This document shows, piece after piece, positions 31,447 to 32,849 of a stretch of DNA of 32,849 nt. Source of the stretch: Fibrobacteraceae bacterium (GTDB taxonomy: Bacteria; Fibrobacterota; Fibrobacteria; Fibrobacterales; Fibrobacteraceae); NCBI GenBank assembly GCA_021443045.1, contig JABUUT010000008.1:27767-60615 (forward strand). Direction: 5' to 3'. Each line of letters starts with the position of its first letter. Position 1 is the first letter of the stretch. The notes under the pieces were generated by a model. The model was not told the DNA's origin, ran no database searches, and saw only the letters and a program-made list of their open reading frames with translations. A program made the translations under genes and the position numbers.

Positions 31447-32676
31447 ATGAAAGTCGCATTACTCACTAATGAATTCCCACCAGAAATCTATGGTGGTGCA
31501 GGTATACATGTTAAGTTTCTTTCCAAAGAACTTAAAAAACTTTGTGAAGTCGAAGCTTGCTGTTTTGGCTCCCAAAATGAGACCTCAAAAAATCTGCGGG
31601 CCCAGGGCTTTGGCGAAAAGTTAAAAGACTCCCCCACCGACGAACGATTCAAAAAAATCTTAAAACCACTAGACATTAATTTGCAGTGGGCTGGAAACTT
31701 GCAAAAAGTAGACGTGGTTCACTGCCACACTTGGTACAGCCATTTTGGCGGGGTCCTCGTGAGTCGTCTTATGGAATGCCCTCTTATTTTAACCACCCAC
31801 TCTTTGGAACCTCACCGCCCCTGGAAATCAGAGCAGTTGGGAAACGGTGGCTACAACATGAGCTGCTGGATAGAACGTACAGCCTACGAAGCCGCCGATG
31901 GCGTGATTGCGGTTAGTGAAGGTATGAAGCGCGATGTAATGAACCTCTACGGCGTTCCAGAAGACCGAGTAAAAGTGATTTACAACGGCATTGATCCAGA
32001 ATTTTACCAACCCACCTTCAACAAAAAAATTTTGGAAAAATATGGCATTGACGAAAGCCGCCCCTTTGTTCTTTTTGTGGGGCGCATCACCCGTCAAAAG
32101 GGCATAAGCCAGCTCATTCAGGCTATTCCACAAATCAACAAAAATGCACAGGTCGTTCTTTGCGCCGGAGCTCCCGACACCCAGGAACTAGCCAACGAAT
32201 GCAAGCATCTCATTGAAGAAGTTCAAAAAACACGGGACGGTGTCATCTGGATTCAAGAAATGATGCAGCATGAAGAACTCCGGGTTCTGTACAGCCACGC
32301 CACCGTATTCGCCACCCCCTCCCTCTACGAGCCCTTTGGCATCATCAACCTAGAAGCCATGAGCTGTGGCACTCCAGTGGTAGGAAGCGCTGTGGGAGGC
32401 ATTCCCGAAATTATCGTCGATGGAGAAACCGGCTATCTGGTCCCTCTTAAGGCCGTGTCCGAAACCAACTTTGAACCCGCCAACCCCAAGGCTTTCCAAA
32501 CTGATTTTGCAAACAAGCTAAACACCATTCTTACAAATCCCGAACTGGCAAAGAAAATGGGCGAAGTCAGCCGCAAAAGGGCCATCGATGTTTTCAGTTG
32601 GAAAAGCATAGCCAAGCAAACATTCGACTTTTACGCCGAGTGCATCGCCAGATACAAAAAGGAAGGAAAGCGATAG
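31447..32676 (+). CDS. glgA: Glycogen synthase, GT4-like (Corynebacterium-type)
   Basis: The ATG at 31447 gives 409 residues; the preceding in-frame TTG at 31441 adds two. The sequence follows the short actinobacterial-type glycogen synthase pattern: MKVALLTNEFPPEIYGGAGIHV at the N-terminus, HCHTWYSHFGG (about 95), LTTHSLEPHRPWK (about 118), FVGRITRQKG (about 218) and SLYEPFGIINLEAMSCGTPVVGS (about 297-320), a retaining GT-B donor site. It would polymerise ADP-glucose or UDP-glucose, or make maltose-1-phosphate like GlgM; the donor is not decided by sequence. It fits glycogen storage from cellulose-derived glucose. The gene is preceded by a perfect palindrome and followed by a repeat-rich spacer without a visible terminator. 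Confidence 0.85.
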   Translation: MKVALLTNEFPPEIYGGAGIHVKFLSKELKKLCEVEACCFGSQNETSKNLRAQGFGEKLKDSPTDERFKKILKPLDINLQWAGNLQKVDVVHCHTWYSHFGGVLVSRLMECPLILTTHSLEPHRPWKSEQLGNGGYNMSCWIERTAYEAADGVIAVSEGMKRDVMNLYGVPEDRVKVIYNGIDPEFYQPTFNKKILEKYGIDESRPFVLFVGRITRQKGISQLIQAIPQINKNAQVVLCAGAPDTQELANECKHLIEEVQKTRDGVIWIQEMMQHEELRVLYSHATVFATPSLYEPFGIINLEAMSCGTPVVGSAVGGIPEIIVDGETGYLVPLKAVSETNFEPANPKAFQTDFANKLNTILTNPELAKKMGEVSRKRAIDVFSWKSIAKQTFDFYAECIARYKKEGKR

Positions 32677-32849
32677 CTGGAAGTTGGTGATTACAGCGGA
32701 GCTGCCAACTCTTGTGACTTGGAAGTGGGTCTGCAAGCAGTCCCGTTTCACAAGTCTTGACGAGTTGTGGTTGCTGGTTATCAGTCATCGGTTGTCAGTT
32801 ATCGGTTATCAGTGATTGGTAATAAATAGACGAAAGAACGCTGCGCTAT
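32677..32849. repeat. Repeat-bearing spacer with three 14-nt tandem units
   Basis: No gene or clear terminator is seen. Three tandem 14-nt units lie at 32776-32789, 32790-32803 and 32804-32817, with consensus GGTTATCAGTNATC. The part at 32801-32813 is a perfect reverse complement of 11592-11604. The end, 32826-32840, is a 15-nt perfect reverse complement of 28-42. The CTTGTGA and TCACAAG pair around 32713-32755 may form a weak hairpin. Confidence 0.75.

Noticed and set aside
1..32849. CRISPR array, tRNA or rRNA genes, insertion sequence with transposase, phage genes
   Set aside because: No regularly spaced repeats with unique spacers, no cloverleaf or ribosomal sequences, and no transposase, integrase or phage-like proteins were seen in either strand.

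Overview
This window looks like a chromosomal segment of a cellulose-degrading, Gram-negative bacterium of the Fibrobacter type (F. succinogenes or a close relative). The reasons are the density of secreted GH8 and GH5 enzymes, the absence of SusC/SusD genes and of dockerin or cohesin modules, C-terminal type IX-like sorting tails on several secreted proteins, an LpxA gene (so lipid A and an outer membrane), large outer-membrane barrels ending in Phe, and short dispersed intergenic repeats. This assignment is inference from content; no database was searched.

Layout. (1) 56-967: a BatD-like membrane protein, ending directly on a repeat cluster. (2) 1092-9346: a secreted polysaccharide-degradation block with a GH8 lipoprotein, two tandem paralogous secreted proteins with a CBM11-like look (one with a 1-nt frameshift in a poly-A tract), a GH8 enzyme and a GH5 enzyme. 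The tandem pair and the last two enzymes carry C-terminal sorting tails. (3) 9436-11930: a visibly AT-rich gene for an OpgB/LtaS-type phosphoglycerol transferase, then a long repeat-rich stretch without a convincing gene. (4) 11979-21445: a tight six-gene operon on the minus strand. In transcription order it encodes a small secreted protein with a sugar-binding look, three paralogous outer-membrane barrels, a lipoprotein, and a GH18-fold protein whose catalytic motif is destroyed. (5) 21683-22948: a GH5 lipoprotein divergent from that operon. (6) 22974-32676: lpxA, a membrane GT2 glycosyltransferase, a CCA-adding type nucleotidyltransferase, a lipoprotein, a beta-propeller protein with a FlgD-like tail, an ECF-type sigma factor, a DsbD-type reductase and an actinobacterial-type glycogen synthase. 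(7) 32677-32849: repeats, including one that is the reverse complement of the repeat at the window start.

How the genes may work together. Secreted GH8/GH5 enzymes and CBM-like proteins would be exported through the Sec system and, for those with a sorting tail, placed on the cell surface. Lipoprotein GH8 and GH5 enzymes would act at the envelope. DsbD would supply reductant to the periplasm, where many exported proteins here have paired cysteines. The three-barrel operon is the strongest candidate for a little-described system: it may be a surface complex for substrate adhesion or oligosaccharide passage in a phylum that lacks Sus systems. Glycogen synthase fits storage of the glucose released.
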